Source of the DNA: Phytophthora sp. 'mugwort'
Lineage: Eukaryota > Oomycota > Peronosporomycetes > Peronosporales > Peronosporaceae
Assembly: GCA_033558025.1 (NCBI GenBank)
Contig: JAUCEF010000113.1
Location: forward strand, 1-64,000
Length of the DNA: 64,000 bases
Direction of reading: 5' to 3'
The notes below the pieces were generated by a model. The model was not told the origin of the DNA. It worked only from the letters and a program-made list of their open reading frames with translations, and did not search any database. Of this stretch, positions 62,910 to 64,000 are shown one piece after another (the first letter of the stretch is position 1; every line of letters begins with the position of its first letter). A program made the translations under genes and the position numbers.

Positions 62910-62966
62910 TAAATTTATTTTCTTTAAATTATATGGAGATATTTCAATTTATAGAAAATAAATTTA
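62910..62966. repeat. Hinge between inverted repeat arms (junction 2)
   Basis: Shorter and differently built than junction 1. The sense landmark GAGATATTTC occurs at 62869 and again at 62936 (67-bp period), so here the extra unit is on the sense side, and only one antisense copy (62998) follows. The switch of strand happens within CAATTTATA|GAAAATAAATTT. Confidence 0.85.
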
Positions 62967-63269
62967 TTATAATGATAATAAATTTATTTTATAAATTGAA
63001 ATATCTCCATATAATTTAAAGAAAATAATCATAATAGCTAATCCAATAGCTGATTCTGCTGCAGCTACTGTTAAAATTAATAAAGAAAAAACTTGTCCTA
63101 TTATATCATCAATTAAAACTGCAAAATAAATAAAATTTAAATTAATTGATAATAATAATAATTCAATAGACATTAAAATAATAATAATATTCTGTCTATT
63201 TAAAATTATACCAAATAATCCAAGACAGAATAAAAAAAAAGTAAAAATAAAATGATTTAAAATATTCAT
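62967..63269 (-). CDS. nad4L: NADH dehydrogenase subunit 4L (arm B, copy 2)
   Basis: Identical to 20824-21126, 100 residues, inverted relative to 62607-62909. Confidence 0.95.
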   Translation of the reverse strand: MNILNHFIFTFFLFCLGLFGIILNRQNIIIILMSIELLLLSINLNFIYFAVLIDDIIGQVFSLLILTVAAAESAIGLAIMIIFFKLYGDISIYKINLLSL

Positions 63270-63271
63270 AA

Positions 63272-64000
63272 TTAAATTAACCAATTAAAACTTATTAAAA
63301 TACTTGCAGTATATAAAAACCAGGATAATGAAAAAGGTAGAAATACTTTCCAACCTAAACGCATTAATTGGTCATAACGATATCGAGGTAAAATAGCTCG
63401 AGCAACTACAAATAAAACAACAAAAAAACAAATTTTAATACTAAACCAAAAAGATCCGGGTAAAAAATTAATACAATTTATACTAAAAGGGAAAGGTGCT
63501 AACCAACCACCTAAAAATAAAATCGTAGTTAAACTACTCATTAATAACATATTAGCATATTCACCTAAAAAAAATAATGCAAAACCCATTGCAGAATATT
63601 CTACATTATAACCTGAAACTAATTCAGCTTCAGCTTCAGGTAAATCAAAGGGATGTCGATTTGTTTCTGCTAAACAAGATATAAAAAAAATTATAAAAAT
63701 AGGAAAAAGAGGAAAACAATACCATACCGTTTTTTGTGCCCAAATAATAGAAATTAAATTTAAAGATTTTGCACAAACAATTACTGAAAGAATTGAAAAC
63801 CCAATAGTTAATTCATATGAAATCATTTGTGCTGTTGATCTTAAAGCCCCTAAAAACGAATATTTAGAATTACTTGACCAACCACCTATAATAACACCGT
63901 ATACACCTAAAGATGAAATTGCTATTAAATATAAAATACCAATATTTAATTCAGTAAAAAACATACCAAAACCTAAAGGTATTATTGTCCAACTTAATAG
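63272..64000 (-). CDS. nad1: NADH dehydrogenase subunit 1 (arm B, copy 2), 5' end outside the window
   Basis: Identical to the last 242 codons plus stop of 21129-22109; the first 84 codons are beyond the window edge. The frame is open to the edge. Confidence 0.95.
   Translation of the reverse strand, partial: LLSWTIIPLGFGMFFTELNIGILYLIAISSLGVYGVIIGGWSSNSKYSFLGALRSTAQMISYELTIGFSILSVIVCAKSLNLISIIWAQKTVWYCFPLFPIFIIFFISCLAETNRHPFDLPEAEAELVSGYNVEYSAMGFALFFLGEYANMLLMSSLTTILFLGGWLAPFPFSINCINFLPGSFWFSIKICFFVVLFVVARAILPRYRYDQLMRLGWKVFLPFSLSWFLYTASILISFNWLI

Larger units (their letters stand above)
62967..64000 (-). repeat. Inverted repeat arm B (second reading, cut by window end)
   Basis: Matches 20824-21857; the remaining ~1.8 kb of the arm would lie beyond the window. 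Confidence 0.9.

Overview
This window is oomycete-type (stramenopile) mitochondrial DNA. Evidence: extreme AT richness, the standard genetic code (TGG for Trp, one trnW with anticodon CCA), no introns, nad1-7, nad4L, nad9 and nad11, mitochondrially encoded atp1, atp8 and tatC, sixteen confidently named ribosomal protein genes, bacterial-like rRNAs, and a set of 25 tRNAs with no trnT. Gene content, including a 32-codon ORF beside cox2, matches what I recall of Phytophthora/Pythium mtDNAs. I do not name a species.

The window is about 1.5 turns of a ~42.2 kb unit. Bases 1-~21857 repeat, in the same orientation, as 42189-64000. I call these copy 1 and copy 2. Copy 1 carries small indels that break cox1, the 137-codon ORF, nad5, rps7, cox3 and atp6; copy 2 is intact for those but has its own frameshift in nad2. 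This looks like a circular or concatemeric molecule read past its start with imperfect consensus, not real gene duplication.

One unit runs from 20702 to 62909. (i) 20824-24368, minus: nad4L, nad1, nad11, trnL(UAG), trnL(UAA). (ii) 24387-26351, mixed strands: tatC, an rpl31-like ORF, trnC, trnS(UGA), rps11, rps13. (iii) 26380-32416, plus: rpl2-rps19-rps3-rpl16, trnM, a 222-codon ORF, atp8, trnK, trnA, rps14-rps8-rpl6-rps2-rps4, followed by a repeat-rich ORF of 250 codons. (iv) 33195-40142, plus: rnl, trnN-S-I-P-fM, rpl14, rpl5, trnG, a 176-codon ORF, trnG, trnY, rns, trnW. (v) 40735-43868, plus: cox2, a 32-codon TatA-like ORF, cox1, a 137-codon ORF. (vi) 44280-52255, minus: trnR, nad6, nad5, atp1, trnE, nad4, trnH, an rpl10-like ORF, nad7. 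(vii) 52372-62909, plus: nad2, trnF, rps10, trnR, Q, I, V, rps12-rps7, cox3, atp6, trnD, nad3, atp9, nad9, cob, a 5'-truncated nad11, nad1, nad4L.

The standout structure is an inverted repeat of 2,854 bp (17848-20701 versus 20824-23677; again 60056-62909 versus 62967 onward). Its arms nearly touch: nad4L faces nad4L across a spacer of only 122 bp or 57 bp, built from variable numbers of a 67-bp unit derived from the 3' end of nad4L. One arm ends cleanly inside nad11 at codon 146, fused 7 bp after cob. The same data describe either a circle with a nearly spacer-free inverted repeat, or a linear ~42 kb molecule with terminal inverted repeats and telomere-like 67-bp arrays, seen here as end-to-end junctions.

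The genes serve oxidative phosphorylation (complexes I, III, IV, V), mitochondrial translation, and a Tat-type translocase. Several lineage ORFs can be tentatively placed as ribosomal proteins (L10, L31, S1, and a detached C-terminus of S4) or TatA. tRNA ends were read by eye and may be off by 1-2 nt; rRNA ends are approximate.
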